From positions 1 to 42,091 of the IMG/VR virus record IMGVR_UViG_3300017917_001582: 42,091 nucleotides of DNA; one strand, given 5' to 3'. Below the pieces are notes generated by a model. It did not search any database. It was not told where the DNA came from and was given only the letters and a program-made list of their open reading frames with translations. How positions within the stretch are numbered: position 1 is the first letter of the stretch; each line of letters starts with the position of its first letter. This document shows positions 5,684 to 15,051 of the stretch, piece after piece. Source of the stretch: a virus. Both the position numbers and the translations under genes were made by a program.

Positions 5684-7107
5684 TGATAACAATAGGTTTC
5701 TCAACAAGGGAAGACAACCCGAAATACATTGAATATCTTCAAAAAACATCAATGTATAAAGAAGTACAAATAATCCAAAAAGTAAACAATGCTGAAAAAT
5801 CATTGGCACAAGTTTACAACGAAATAATTGACGAATCAAAATACGATATTGTTGTATTGGTTCATGATGACTTGGAGTTTGAGACAAAAAATTGGGGTGA
5901 TAAAATAATAAAACACTTCAAAAGGAATAAAGACTATGGTATACTTGGTTTAGCGGGCACAAAATATCTACCAAGTAGCGGAATGTGGTGGGAACTACCA
6001 TCAACAATGTATGGTATTGTAAACCATTCCGATGGGTCAAAAAAATGGACATCAACATATTCAAAAGATGGTGGTGCCATAATTGACGATGTCGTTATTG
6101 TTGATGGTTTATTTATAGCAATTGATAAAACACGTATCAAACATAAATTTGATGAGTCTTTTGATGGGTTCCATTTTTATGACCTATCATTTTGTCTACC
6201 AAACTATTTAGACAATGTTGATGTTGGTGTAATATATGATGTTAGAGTAACACACCTATCTGTTGGTCAGACAAACGAAAAATGGGAAGAAAATAGGGTT
6301 AAATTTGCTGAAAAATATTCTGAAGATTTACCTATCGACATTAATGATCAAGACAAATGTGAAACTTTTATTTTTATTCACGATCAAGATTTGATTCTCA
6401 CGTTTGAAAAGAAAAATAAATTCAAAAACCTATATTCATACAAATATGTTTTCTTAGGTAACAGACCAGTAGATAAATTATCTGGTTTAGATAATTTAAT
6501 CGTTGCTCGTGATTATGAAGATAACATGGAACAATATCCATTATTCACATCATATACTGGTTGGTATGTTTTATGGAAAAACAATCTTATTAAAACAAAG
6601 TATGTGAACCTACTTGAATACGACATTGTGTTGGATCCTAATTTTAGTATTCACCAATCAAAAATATTGTCAGAGGGTGTTCAAATGATTGGGTACGTAC
6701 CATTCCCAATGTCACACTTTCATTTCGTTTCAAATCCAGAATGGAATGAACATATATTACCCGCAATTAACAAAGTTTATAAATTCGATGTTTCATCATA
6801 TGTTAAAAGGTTATTATCGCAAAACCCAAAAGCATTTTGGTCATCAACATCAAACACAACATTTAGAAAAGATGTGTTTGATGAATACATGAGGTGGTTC
6901 CAACCAATATCAAGAATGATTAAAGAAACTAAAACTTGTGGACATGCACATGAAAGGTCTATCACATATTTTACATTCATTAAAAACAAAAGAATGATGT
7001 TAATAAACACATTATTAAAACACATTCAAATGGATTCACATAAAACACAAGGACACTTTGTTAATAAAGATGAACAATTAAACAGAATCATTAATAACGA
7101 ATTTTAA
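5683..7107 (+). CDS. Two-domain glycosyltransferase (GT-A type)
   Basis: A 474-residue soluble protein. Residues 1-225 look like a GT2-type GT-A domain: an N-terminal ITIGFSTRED strand, the DIVVLVHDDLEF metal/nucleotide motif (about 55-66), and a later VDGLFIAIDKTRI block with an acidic FDESFDGFHFYDLSFC acceptor-side motif. Residues 230-474 form a second domain (YVFLGNRP..., LLEYDIVLDP, HAHERSITYF) that may be a further transferase. No membrane segment is visible. It is translationally coupled to the mini capsid-like gene upstream and shares one base with the next gene (TAATG). Donor and acceptor sugars are unknown. Confidence 0.75.
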   Translation: MITIGFSTREDNPKYIEYLQKTSMYKEVQIIQKVNNAEKSLAQVYNEIIDESKYDIVVLVHDDLEFETKNWGDKIIKHFKRNKDYGILGLAGTKYLPSSGMWWELPSTMYGIVNHSDGSKKWTSTYSKDGGAIIDDVVIVDGLFIAIDKTRIKHKFDESFDGFHFYDLSFCLPNYLDNVDVGVIYDVRVTHLSVGQTNEKWEENRVKFAEKYSEDLPIDINDQDKCETFIFIHDQDLILTFEKKNKFKNLYSYKYVFLGNRPVDKLSGLDNLIVARDYEDNMEQYPLFTSYTGWYVLWKNNLIKTKYVNLLEYDIVLDPNFSIHQSKILSEGVQMIGYVPFPMSHFHFVSNPEWNEHILPAINKVYKFDVSSYVKRLLSQNPKAFWSSTSNTTFRKDVFDEYMRWFQPISRMIKETKTCGHAHERSITYFTFIKNKRMMLINTLLKHIQMDSHKTQGHFVNKDEQLNRIINNEF

Positions 7108-7769
7108 TGTCAAATTACCTAAGTTTCAGTTTATGGGGTGATAAACCAATTTACAACATCGGAGCAATAAAAAATGCCGAATTGTGGAAAGAGATATATC
7201 CAGAATGGAAAATGGTAGTTTATCACGACAACTCAACACCAATTGAAGTGGTGAATAAATTAAAGGAGTTAGATGTTACTGTTATTGATATGACAGGAGT
7301 TAACGTTTATGGTCCATTTTGGAGATTTTTCGCCGAATCAATACCTGATTGTGAATATTCAATCTTTAGAGATTGTGATTCTAGAATTAGTGTTAGAGAA
7401 AAATTGGCAGTAGATGAGTGGATTAATAGTGGCAAGAGTCTACACGTTATGAGAGACCATCCATACCACAGAATACCTTATGGTAATAACGGTTTGGGTA
7501 TTTTAGCGGGTATGTGGGGTATTAAATCAAAAATCATCCCAATAAAAGAAATGATATATGATTTCGTTAAAGACAAAAAATTTGAATATGGTATTGACCA
7601 AACCTTTTTAAAAAAAATTTATTTAATATTTGAGAATGATAGATGCACCCACGATGAGTTTTTTGAAAAAAAACCATTTCCAATCAAACGAACCCCCGGT
7701 GAGTTTATTGGTGGTAGAATTGATGAAAATGATAATCCAGTAGGTAATGATTACAAGTTAATAATATGA
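7107..7769 (+). CDS. Putative glycosyltransferase
   Basis: A 220-residue protein with SLWGDKPIYNIGAIKNAELW at the N-terminus, a YPEWKMVVYHD strand, the acidic metal-type motif FRDCDSR (about residues 87-93), and VMRDHPYHRIP plus AGMWGIKS later. The pattern is shared by a family of small glycosyltransferase-like proteins found in surface-glycan clusters. It overlaps both neighbours by 1-4 bases. No signal peptide or membrane helix. Specificity unknown. Confidence 0.65.
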   Translation: MSNYLSFSLWGDKPIYNIGAIKNAELWKEIYPEWKMVVYHDNSTPIEVVNKLKELDVTVIDMTGVNVYGPFWRFFAESIPDCEYSIFRDCDSRISVREKLAVDEWINSGKSLHVMRDHPYHRIPYGNNGLGILAGMWGIKSKIIPIKEMIYDFVKDKKFEYGIDQTFLKKIYLIFENDRCTHDEFFEKKPFPIKRTPGEFIGGRIDENDNPVGNDYKLII

Positions 7770-8488
7770 ATTTAGATTATGTTATTATGGGTTCGGACAC
7801 GAATCCAATGTATTTAGATTTTTGGCCAATAGTGTCAAAGGTATGGAAAGAAAAGTTCAATATTACACCCGTTCTTGGTTTGATTTGTGATGAAGATAGT
7901 GAATTATATTCTGACGAATATGGTTTAATTAAAAAATTTAAAAAAATAGATGGTATTGATTTAGGATTACAATCTCAAATTATTAGGTTGTATTTACCCA
8001 AATTCTTAAATGGTAAATGTTTAATATCGGACATTGATATGTTACCATTATCTGTTGAGTATTTTAAATATAATTCATCTGAATTAGGTGAGAATAATGT
8101 CATCGTTTACTCATCAGATAATCCGGAATGTCTTGGAGGTAAAATGTATCCGATGTGTTATATTTCCGCACACTCAAAATTATTTATAGACATGTTTTCA
8201 TTAAATGATGAGTGGGATGTTTTTTTGAGTAAAAATAACAACAGGAAAGAAGGGTGGTATACGGATCAAAAATTAATATTTGAGAGGATAAATGAACACC
8301 ATTCAAAAAACAACAACTGTATTTTTTTGAAGAGGGGTTGGAATGGACCAGCAGATAAAAGAATTGATAGAATAAAATGGGTTTACGATGACAATAAAGT
8401 GAGGGAAGGTTACTATGTTGATAGTCATTTATTAAGACCATATAATAAATATAAAAATGAAATTGATAAACTAGTAAATCTACTATGA
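7766..8488 (+). CDS. Putative glycosyltransferase
   Basis: A 240-residue GT-A-like protein. After an N-terminal strand (DYVIMGSDTNP) come SQIIRLYLPKFLNGKCLISDIDMLPL with a DxD motif (DID, about residues 88-90), an SSDNPECLGGKMYPMCYISAH acceptor region, and EGWYTDQKLIFERI, typical of transferases with a D-Q-K block. It starts inside the stop of the preceding gene (4-base overlap) and itself overlaps the FkbM gene by 4 bases. Substrate unknown. Confidence 0.65.
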   Translation: MNLDYVIMGSDTNPMYLDFWPIVSKVWKEKFNITPVLGLICDEDSELYSDEYGLIKKFKKIDGIDLGLQSQIIRLYLPKFLNGKCLISDIDMLPLSVEYFKYNSSELGENNVIVYSSDNPECLGGKMYPMCYISAHSKLFIDMFSLNDEWDVFLSKNNNRKEGWYTDQKLIFERINEHHSKNNNCIFLKRGWNGPADKRIDRIKWVYDDNKVREGYYVDSHLLRPYNKYKNEIDKLVNLL

Positions 8489-9123
8489 CAGAATACTATA
8501 AAATTTTAAATGAAAAAGCAAACATATCTCCTATAACAATTTTAGAAATTGGGTCAAGAGATGGTAATGATGCTGAGACTTTAAGATCAATGTTTAAAAT
8601 TGATCCTAAAAATGTTTGGGTTGTGGAACCAAACCCAATACAACAAAACAGTATCTTGGGGAGATACCCAAACGTTAATTTAATCAAGTCACCAATCTTT
8701 AATGAAGAAAAAACACTAACTTTTTATGGTGTGAATGTGTCAGACCAAACATTAAATGGGGTAAGTTCATTGATGGATAGAGTCGATGGTTTATACAATC
8801 AAATAAATACAGATAAAATTGAACTTCAAACGATGCTTGGTTCAACATTATTAGACATTATAGACAATGATATTGATTTATGTAAAATTGATGTTGAGGG
8901 TGCTTCATATGAAGTGTTAGAAAGTTTTGGTGATAAAATAAACAAAATAAAATCACTACATATTGAGTGTGAACATAGATCTGTATGGGTGAATCAAAAA
9001 TTGTATGATGATGTTAGTTTGTTTTTGACTAAAAATAACTTCACCCAAGTATATTTTAAACACTGTGCAGGGGACACATTACAATCCGACAGTATTTGGG
9101 TTCAAACTAATTTTTTAAAGTGA
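8485..9123 (+). CDS. FkbM-family methyltransferase
   Basis: A 212-residue SAM-dependent methyltransferase of the FkbM type. Motif I is ILEIGSRDGNDAE (about residues 19-31), the acidic residue of motif II is VVEPNP (about 48-53), and the family signature IDLCKIDVEGASYEVLESF lies at about 130-148, followed by LHIECEH. Family members O-methylate sugars and other small acceptors, so capping or decorating the glycan made by the neighbouring transferases is likely. Start and stop overlap neighbours by 4 bases. Confidence 0.85.
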   Translation: MTEYYKILNEKANISPITILEIGSRDGNDAETLRSMFKIDPKNVWVVEPNPIQQNSILGRYPNVNLIKSPIFNEEKTLTFYGVNVSDQTLNGVSSLMDRVDGLYNQINTDKIELQTMLGSTLLDIIDNDIDLCKIDVEGASYEVLESFGDKINKIKSLHIECEHRSVWVNQKLYDDVSLFLTKNNFTQVYFKHCAGDTLQSDSIWVQTNFLK

Positions 9124-9818
9124 AAAAAGTTTTAATTTTAGTAATGTCACACCACTCAAACGAGGAATCTTTTAAAACATATAAAAAAATATGGGATTTA
9201 AAGATCTCTAAAATAAAAGACAAATACCCTATTGATGTTTTGTTCTTATATTCTGATAAAAACATCAATGAAAAATATAAAATTGATGGTGATAATTTAA
9301 TTAGTAGGTGTGAGGAGAATTATTGGGGTTCGTTACTAACTAAGGTAATGAATGGGTTCGAGTACTTTCAAGAAAATGAATATGATTTGGTTTTTAAAAC
9401 AAACTTATCGACATTTATAAACGTGCCCGTTTTTTATGAATGTTGTAACAAACTTTCCGATGAAAGAGAATACATATATGATGGTGTTTTTGGTGATTAT
9501 GAGGGTTTTAGGTTTGTTTCAGGTGCTGGTATGTTATTAAATAAAAAATGTTGCCAAATTATTTTAAATAATCAAAACCTTATTACTGAAAAATGGACTG
9601 ATGATATTTTTTTCGGTCACGTGTTAAATAAACTAAACAAAATAGAACCAAATATAGGTAATTTAACCAGATATGATTTAGTAAAACCAGACATTTTTTT
9701 TGATCATTTATCGATAAAAAACTATTCACACATTAGAGTTAAAGTTAGGAAAGGTGAATGGGATTCTATTTATTTTAATAAGTTATACGATTTGTTATTT
9801 AACAACACACAATACTAA
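9120..9818 (+). CDS. Putative glycosyltransferase (galactosyltransferase-like)
   Basis: A 232-residue protein starting at GTG, inside the preceding stop (GTGA). It has a VLILVMSHHSNEESF N-terminal strand, an EYDLVFKTNLSTFINV block where a DxD would normally lie, and FVSGAGMLLNKKCCQII, which resembles the (S)GxGY/MLLS motif of GT31-like galactosyltransferases, then KWTDDIFFGHVL. The canonical DxD is not obvious (KTN in its place), so activity is less certain. No membrane segment. Substrate unknown. Confidence 0.55.
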   Translation: MKKVLILVMSHHSNEESFKTYKKIWDLKISKIKDKYPIDVLFLYSDKNINEKYKIDGDNLISRCEENYWGSLLTKVMNGFEYFQENEYDLVFKTNLSTFINVPVFYECCNKLSDEREYIYDGVFGDYEGFRFVSGAGMLLNKKCCQIILNNQNLITEKWTDDIFFGHVLNKLNKIEPNIGNLTRYDLVKPDIFFDHLSIKNYSHIRVKVRKGEWDSIYFNKLYDLLFNNTQY

Positions 9819-10810
9819 TGAAAATTGCAATTATAGGTGGTGGATGGGTCGGTTGTCACTTGGCACATACACTTAAAAAGGAACACGAAATTAAGTTATT
9901 TGAAAAGAATAAACTTCTTTTTCAAGAAACATCATATAATAACCAAAACAGATTACATCTAGGGTATCATTATGCCAGAAATTACAAAACCAGAGAAATG
10001 TGTCTTTATACTTTTGATAGATTTTTACATGACTACGGGTTTATAGTTAAGAAGGTAAATAAAAATTTATATTGTGTTCCAAATTCAACATCATTAATTG
10101 ACTACCAAACATATTTACAAATTTTTAAGGACTACGATTTTGATTTTTCGGATAATTTTTTTAACGGGGTTGAGGGTTGTATAAACACAAAAGAAATGTG
10201 TATTGATTTTACCAAAATTAGTGACTTCTTTAATCGGGAATTGATTGATGTTGTTATTAATAAGAAAGTGAACAACAGGGATCTTAAAAAAATGTTGTTG
10301 GATTATGATTTGGTGATTAATGCAACAAACAATCAATTACTAATTAACCATGATAAAAACTTCTTTTTTGAATTAACAATGTCACTTGTTTATACAAAAA
10401 AAAATAATACGTTTTTTGATGCGGTTACACTGGTTGATGGTGAGTTATTCTCAATATATCCATATAAAGATGATTTATATACGGTTACAGATGTTAAACA
10501 CACTCCGATAAAGAAATTCAAGACAATCGATTCGTTAAAATCATTTGAACGGAAAAATATAACTGATGAGTTAATAATGAAGAAGAGGGAACTGATTGAG
10601 TCGAGAATAAAAAAATATTACCCAAAATTCAATGATGATTTTACTTATCATTCATTTTTTATTTCAACTAAATCCAAAATGAATGATCAATCTGACAATA
10701 GATCTCCAATAATAACAAAAAAAGAAAACCTTATAAATTGTTTTACAGGTAAAATACAAGGCATTTACCTAATTGAGGATTACATTAAAACTATAATTCA
10801 TGGAAATTAA
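9818..10810 (+). CDS. FAD-dependent oxidoreductase (DAO-like)
   Basis: A 330-residue protein with an N-terminal Rossmann fold: IAIIGGGWVGCHLAHTL (3-19) is the FAD dinucleotide-binding GxGxxG motif, and LFEKNKLL (26-33) ends in the acidic ribose-binding position. NNQNRLHLGYHYARNYKT follows. The C-terminal part includes CFTGKIQGIYLIEDYI. Homologous oxidoreductases often occur in polysaccharide clusters, where they may act on sugar intermediates. It lies in the middle of the sugar operon, overlapping the next gene by 11 bases. Substrate unknown. Confidence 0.7.
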   Translation: MKIAIIGGGWVGCHLAHTLKKEHEIKLFEKNKLLFQETSYNNQNRLHLGYHYARNYKTREMCLYTFDRFLHDYGFIVKKVNKNLYCVPNSTSLIDYQTYLQIFKDYDFDFSDNFFNGVEGCINTKEMCIDFTKISDFFNRELIDVVINKKVNNRDLKKMLLDYDLVINATNNQLLINHDKNFFFELTMSLVYTKKNNTFFDAVTLVDGELFSIYPYKDDLYTVTDVKHTPIKKFKTIDSLKSFERKNITDELIMKKRELIESRIKKYYPKFNDDFTYHSFFISTKSKMNDQSDNRSPIITKKENLINCFTGKIQGIYLIEDYIKTIIHGN

Positions 10811-11849
10811 CGAATTAGAAGAAATTTTTAAGAAGTATTTGAATAGATCTCCAAGAAAAGAGGAGTATACTTGGCACGTGGGTAAAGAATATTTTTCATT
10901 AGTTAATGAAATTTTAGGTTGTAAAGAATATCAGAACATGAGTAAATTACCTTTATCACCAAAACACAAAATAGCGGTTTTAGTATCTGGACATATTAGA
11001 AATAATAATTTTCAAAAATCAATAAGCTTTTTAAGTGGTTTGGATTATGATGTTTTTGTCCACACGTGGGACAATATCGGCACAAAGGGTAAAGAAACTG
11101 ATTTAAATGATTTTACCAACTATGATTATATAGAAAAAATAATTAAAGATATTCCAAACATAAAAAAATACAAAATAGAAAATAATAAAGAATTTATTAA
11201 CGGTTTGGTTAAAAAAGATATTGAATATTTCAATTATTCATCACCAGAAAAATTTATAAAATCACAATTATATTCTATTAACCAATCCTACAAGATATTT
11301 GAGGAGTATCGTAATGAAAACTCAATTAAATATGATATGGTAATTAAAATAAGGTTTGATAATGAGTTTATAGATTTTAAAATAGACAATGGTTTAATAT
11401 TTGAATTGAACAAATACAAAATAATATTTACACCGAATATTGAATGTGATCATATACATCCGGATTCAAATTCAACCACCTGTCAAGCCTGTGAAAAAAT
11501 GTATTATCAACATAACTTTAAAAAGGTTCATAGTTTCATGCACACCCATGTTATTTGTGATATTTTTGCTTATGGTAGTGTTGAATCGATGAAACATTAT
11601 TGTTCGTTATACGATGAGTATGATTTTTTAAATAAATCATTTGAAGAAGATAATAAAAAAGTAATAAGTGAAAATATGATTCCTCATGAAAAAATAGACA
11701 ATGTTTATTTATTGGATAGAAATACTCAGGGTCATCTAGATTCTTTATATTATATTAACTGCTCATATCCTGAAAGATTACTTCAATACCATTTAAAAGA
11801 CTATATTTTACCAGCATCAAAAAAAATAAAAATTAAATTTAAGAGATAA
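10800..11849 (+). CDS. Putative glycosyltransferase
   Basis: A 349-residue protein. Residues 1-50 form a helical prefix (LEEIFKKYLNRSPRKEEY). The main domain starts at IAVLVSGHIRNNNFQKSISFL, continues with DYDVFVHTWDNIG, and includes SQLYSINQSYKIFEEYR and YDMVIKIRFDNEF, a pattern I associate with glycosyltransferase-like proteins of phages and large viruses. Several Cys and His near 218-245 (HPDSNSTTCQACEKMYYQH) could bind a metal. It overlaps the FAD gene by 11 bases. Function inferred from pattern and context only. Confidence 0.55.
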   Translation: MEINELEEIFKKYLNRSPRKEEYTWHVGKEYFSLVNEILGCKEYQNMSKLPLSPKHKIAVLVSGHIRNNNFQKSISFLSGLDYDVFVHTWDNIGTKGKETDLNDFTNYDYIEKIIKDIPNIKKYKIENNKEFINGLVKKDIEYFNYSSPEKFIKSQLYSINQSYKIFEEYRNENSIKYDMVIKIRFDNEFIDFKIDNGLIFELNKYKIIFTPNIECDHIHPDSNSTTCQACEKMYYQHNFKKVHSFMHTHVICDIFAYGSVESMKHYCSLYDEYDFLNKSFEEDNKKVISENMIPHEKIDNVYLLDRNTQGHLDSLYYINCSYPERLLQYHLKDYILPASKKIKIKFKR

Positions 11850-11852
11850 TTT

Positions 11853-12617
11853 ATGAAAATATTAATAGGTTCTACAGGTTTAATTGGTACTACATTAAAA
11901 GAAACACTTGATTTTGATTACGAATTTAATTCAAAAAATCTAAATGAGTTTTTAGATAATGATTATAAAGATGCAGAGTTATACCTCTCGTGTTTACCAG
12001 CAACAAAATGGTTGGTGAATCAAAATATACCCAACGACTTAAATAACATTAATAATATTATTAACATTATTTCACAAAAATCATACAAAAAAGTAATACT
12101 AATATCTACCATAGATGTTTATTGTGATTCACCACTTTTATCTGACGAATCATACAAACCTAATGTTGGTAAATTATCTTATGGGTCAAACAGATATCTA
12201 TTTGAAATGTTGGTTGAAAATTTTGTGAATACTGATGACCTAAAAATATTTAGATTACCAGCACTTTTTAATAAACACATTAAAAAAAATATTTTGTTTG
12301 ATTTAATTAACAACAACAACGTGGAACAAATCAATTCAAATTCTTTGTTTCAGTGGTACAATTTAGATTCACTATCAACTGACATATTACACTATTCAAT
12401 GGATTACCCAAATAGAAAAGTTTTTAATTTATTCACAGAACCATTAGAGACTTCGGAGATTATAAATTTATTTCCGAACCATGCAGATAAAGTGAAACAT
12501 CGCAAATTAAACGCATACGATTACAAAACAAACCTAACCGAAAGTGGTTACATATCTTCAAAAGAAGATGTGTTAGACGACATTAAAACATTTATTTATG
12601 AAATTGGCGTTAAGTAA
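11853..12617 (+). CDS. NAD-dependent epimerase/dehydratase (SDR)
   Basis: A 254-residue extended short-chain dehydrogenase. ILIGSTGLIGTTL (3-15) is the NAD-binding TGxxGxxG-like loop, VILISTIDVYCDS holds the catalytic Ser/Thr region, and SYGSNRYLFE provides the Tyr with Arg where Lys is normal (YxxxR instead of YxxxK), which may lower or change activity. It probably makes or modifies a nucleotide sugar for the glycosyltransferases around it. It overlaps the next gene by 20 bases. Confidence 0.75.
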   Translation: MKILIGSTGLIGTTLKETLDFDYEFNSKNLNEFLDNDYKDAELYLSCLPATKWLVNQNIPNDLNNINNIINIISQKSYKKVILISTIDVYCDSPLLSDESYKPNVGKLSYGSNRYLFEMLVENFVNTDDLKIFRLPALFNKHIKKNILFDLINNNNVEQINSNSLFQWYNLDSLSTDILHYSMDYPNRKVFNLFTEPLETSEIINLFPNHADKVKHRKLNAYDYKTNLTESGYISSKEDVLDDIKTFIYEIGVK

Positions 12618-13359
12618 TTTTGCGTGGGACCCGGATGAAAATGATTTAATTTTTGAAACATTAAACTCTATTGGGGTTACAAACATTGAAGGTGTTCTAA
12701 CAAAAATAAATGATTGGAGTAATCTATCTGAATTGGAGTTAATTAAACACCAAGAACAATTACAACAATATGGTATACGAATGGGGTCCATCCAATCAAT
12801 TTTTTATGGTGTTAGTTGTGACAATCTCTCCGATCCAAAAGTTATTGAACATTATAAAAAACTGATTGGGTATTGTAAACTACTAAATGTAAGTGTGATG
12901 GTTTTGGGTTCACCATCTTTAAGAAAATATGTTAATGGGTGGTATGATAACCTATCAAACATTCTACAAGATGTCGATAATATGTTATCTGGTACGGGTA
13001 TTGAATTATCGATTGAACCAAATACTAAAAGTTATGGTGGGAATTACTTTCATAACCTTAATGAAATTGTTGATTTTATCGTCCACAATGACTTTAAAAA
13101 CATAAAGACAATGGTAGACACCCATAATTTAAAATTAGAAGGTTTAAATCCCTCTAATGAGTTTAAAACACATATTAATTATATAAACCATATTCATGTG
13201 TCGGAACCCAAACTACATAAATTATCGGATATTGAATTTCACAAAAATTTTTCTCAAACACTAAAAGATTTAAATTATAGTGGTATTATAACGTATGAAG
13301 TCGTTAAGTGTGATGGTTTGATTGAGAGTGTAAAAGAATTTTATGAATTATATAAATAA
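12598..13359 (+). CDS. Sugar phosphate isomerase/epimerase (TIM barrel)
   Basis: A 253-residue protein of the xylose isomerase-like / AP-endonuclease-2 TIM-barrel family. Strand-end acidic and His residues are in place: NIEGVL (about 28), ELSIEPNTKSYGGN (about 138-150), MVDTHNL (about 177), HIHVSEP (about 198-204) and ITYEVVK near the C-terminus, giving the usual E-D/H-E metal set. It is the last gene of the sugar operon and is followed at once by the terminator. It probably supplies or interconverts a sugar precursor. Confidence 0.75.
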   Translation: MKLALSNFAWDPDENDLIFETLNSIGVTNIEGVLTKINDWSNLSELELIKHQEQLQQYGIRMGSIQSIFYGVSCDNLSDPKVIEHYKKLIGYCKLLNVSVMVLGSPSLRKYVNGWYDNLSNILQDVDNMLSGTGIELSIEPNTKSYGGNYFHNLNEIVDFIVHNDFKNIKTMVDTHNLKLEGLNPSNEFKTHINYINHIHVSEPKLHKLSDIEFHKNFSQTLKDLNYSGIITYEVVKCDGLIESVKEFYELYK

Positions 13360-13360
13360 A

Positions 13361-13395
13361 AAAAGGGGGTTTAATTACCCCCTTCTTCTTTTGTA
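13361..13395. terminator. Bidirectional terminator between convergent operons
   Basis: GGGGG (13365-13369) pairs with CCCCC (13378-13382) around an AT-rich loop. Downstream on the plus strand is a TTCTTCTTTT tract, and on the minus strand a TTTTTTTATTT tract. It ends both the sugar operon (stop at 13359) and the redox operon (stop at 13371, inside the hairpin). Confidence 0.8.
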
Positions 13396-13664
13396 ATGTA
13401 CTTTTTAACAATCTCAATTGCTTCGTCATTGTCTTTGAAATCTTTATCTGGACAAAATATTGGACCAGTGTCACTACCTTCGGTTTTAATAAAAAATGTT
13501 GGTAGAAACTCGTTTTTTGTTTGTTCAACAACTTGATTCCATAACTTTTGATTTTGAGTGACCTCAATTTCAGTAAATGGTATTGATTCGTTTCTCAGTT
13601 TTTCTTTCAAATCTTTACAATGACCACAAGTGGTTAATGTAAATAACAACAATTTCTGTGACAT
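13371..13664 (-). CDS. Glutaredoxin-like protein
   Basis: A 97-residue thioredoxin-fold protein. The redox site is TLTTCGHCKDL with CxxC at Cys13-Cys16, and the cis-Pro loop is EFLPTFFIKTE (about residues 52-62). The length and the N-terminal LLLFTLTTC strand fit glutaredoxins. CGHC is more like a disulfide isomerase site than the usual CPYC. It lies 3 bases downstream of thioredoxin, so the pair is probably co-expressed and could reduce ribonucleotide reductase. Confidence 0.8.
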   Translation of the reverse strand: MSQKLLLFTLTTCGHCKDLKEKLRNESIPFTEIEVTQNQKLWNQVVEQTKNEFLPTFFIKTEGSDTGPIFCPDKDFKDNDEAIEIVKKYITKEEGGN

Positions 13665-13666
13665 AA

Positions 13667-13972
13667 TTAAAGTGTATTTAAAATTCCTTTATAGAACATT
13701 GCGTTATTAAGACCCGCAGATGAGTTTACCGTCTCACTACCATTAAAAACCATAACAGTAGGTACAGATCTTATTCCAAGTTCCATTATGTAATCACGAT
13801 TCTGATCAACATCCATTTTTACAAATTTTACCGATGAGTATTCACTTTCAATCGATTCCAATAACGGCATTAATGATTTACATGGTCCACACCATGTGGC
13901 GTAGAAATCAACGAGCACTTTATCTCCATTTGATTTCATTTCTTCTAGTTCTTGACTTGTTACTAATTGCAT
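13667..13972 (-). CDS. Thioredoxin
   Basis: A 101-residue thioredoxin. VLVDFYATWCGPCKSLMP carries the canonical WCGPC site (Cys28/Cys31), FVKMDVDQN follows, and the cis-Pro motif is RSVPTVMVFNG (about 69-79). All key positions are intact, so it should be an active cytoplasmic disulfide reductant. It sits between the glutaredoxin-like gene and the AAA ATPase. In phages it may support ribonucleotide reduction or polymerase processivity; neither is shown here. Confidence 0.93.
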   Translation of the reverse strand: MQLVTSQELEEMKSNGDKVLVDFYATWCGPCKSLMPLLESIESEYSSVKFVKMDVDQNRDYIMELGIRSVPTVMVFNGSETVNSSAGLNNAMFYKGILNTL

Positions 13973-13983
13973 ATTTGTTTTAA

Positions 13984-15051
13984 TTAAAATCCTATTTTTT
14001 TATTGTTTTCTACTTTATATAATTCTTCTTCTATGTTATATATATCAGCCAAAACCATTGGTTCTTGAACTTTTACATCTTTATTTAAATGTTTTAATAA
14101 GGTGTTTGATTCATTCACATTCAGTTTACCGAATTTATGTTCGGCGATTAACCTGCCCTTACGAAGTAATGCTTGGTCAATTTTTTCTCTTTTCATGTTG
14201 AATGTTGCGATTATTTGAATGTTTAAACAATCACCTAATATACCATCGGTTAAGTTTAATAAGTTAGACACCGCAACCGATGAACCATTACCTATTTCTC
14301 TGTCGGCAATTACTCTTTCAGCATCTTCAATAATCAATACTGAGTTTTTATGATCCATCAAAAATGGAATTATCGATGGTTCCGCCATGGATTCTGCCAT
14401 TGATGGTGGTACAAACAAAATTTCTTTATTATCAATCAATCTTGTTAAATACTTCAAGTAAGACGTTTTACCGGTTCCTGGTTCACCATGAAACAAAATA
14501 ATACCCTTATCATATGGTTTATTTAATCTCCTAACAATTAAATCATGTACTTTAAGGAAATCCTTACCATAGTTCAATTCTAAATCAATATCAGGTACAC
14601 TTAAATCATATTCTTCAGTATCAAGATGACCCATCTCTGATTTAATTAAATTAATACCAGATTTTTTTAATACAACCTCGTATTTTGATATTTCTTCTTG
14701 ATTAAATTGTTTACTAAAATCGTTTTGTTTGGAGTCATAAAAAAAAGTAATCTCACAAACATCTTCACTTTTATCACTTGTTGATTTTAATAAAATACCC
14801 CTTTTTGTTGTTCGGTGTAATAAAAATATGTTATTATGTGGTTTTATTTGTCTTCTGGTTTCTGTTACCATTTCACATTCTTGTTCAAAACCATTACTAA
14901 TAAAATAGTCATATATTTTTGATGAATATTTTTTTATAGAAGAGTGTTTACTGGGTAAAGTGTCAAAAACATGGACATATATTTGTTCAACAGGAATGTC
15001 AGATCCGTAGGACGTTTCGTAAATAAAGTAATTTTTTGGTAGGTTGTTCAT
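13984..15051 (-). CDS. AAA+ ATPase
   Basis: A 355-residue protein. About 170 N-terminal residues are of unknown fold. The AAA+ core follows: Walker A HGEPGTGKTSYLKYL (about 190), Walker B SVLIIEDAERVI, sensor 1 IQIIATFNM and an arginine-finger-like ALLRKGRL. The order resembles BCS1/CDC48-type AAA proteins, which remodel or unfold proteins. The start overlaps the preceding gene by 4 bases (ATGA). A substrate-unfolding partner for the phage ClpP is possible, but I see no ClpX-type IGF loop, so that link is speculative. Confidence 0.8.
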   Translation of the reverse strand: MNNLPKNYFIYETSYGSDIPVEQIYVHVFDTLPSKHSSIKKYSSKIYDYFISNGFEQECEMVTETRRQIKPHNNIFLLHRTTKRGILLKSTSDKSEDVCEITFFYDSKQNDFSKQFNQEEISKYEVVLKKSGINLIKSEMGHLDTEEYDLSVPDIDLELNYGKDFLKVHDLIVRRLNKPYDKGIILFHGEPGTGKTSYLKYLTRLIDNKEILFVPPSMAESMAEPSIIPFLMDHKNSVLIIEDAERVIADREIGNGSSVAVSNLLNLTDGILGDCLNIQIIATFNMKREKIDQALLRKGRLIAEHKFGKLNVNESNTLLKHLNKDVKVQEPMVLADIYNIEEELYKVENNKKIGF

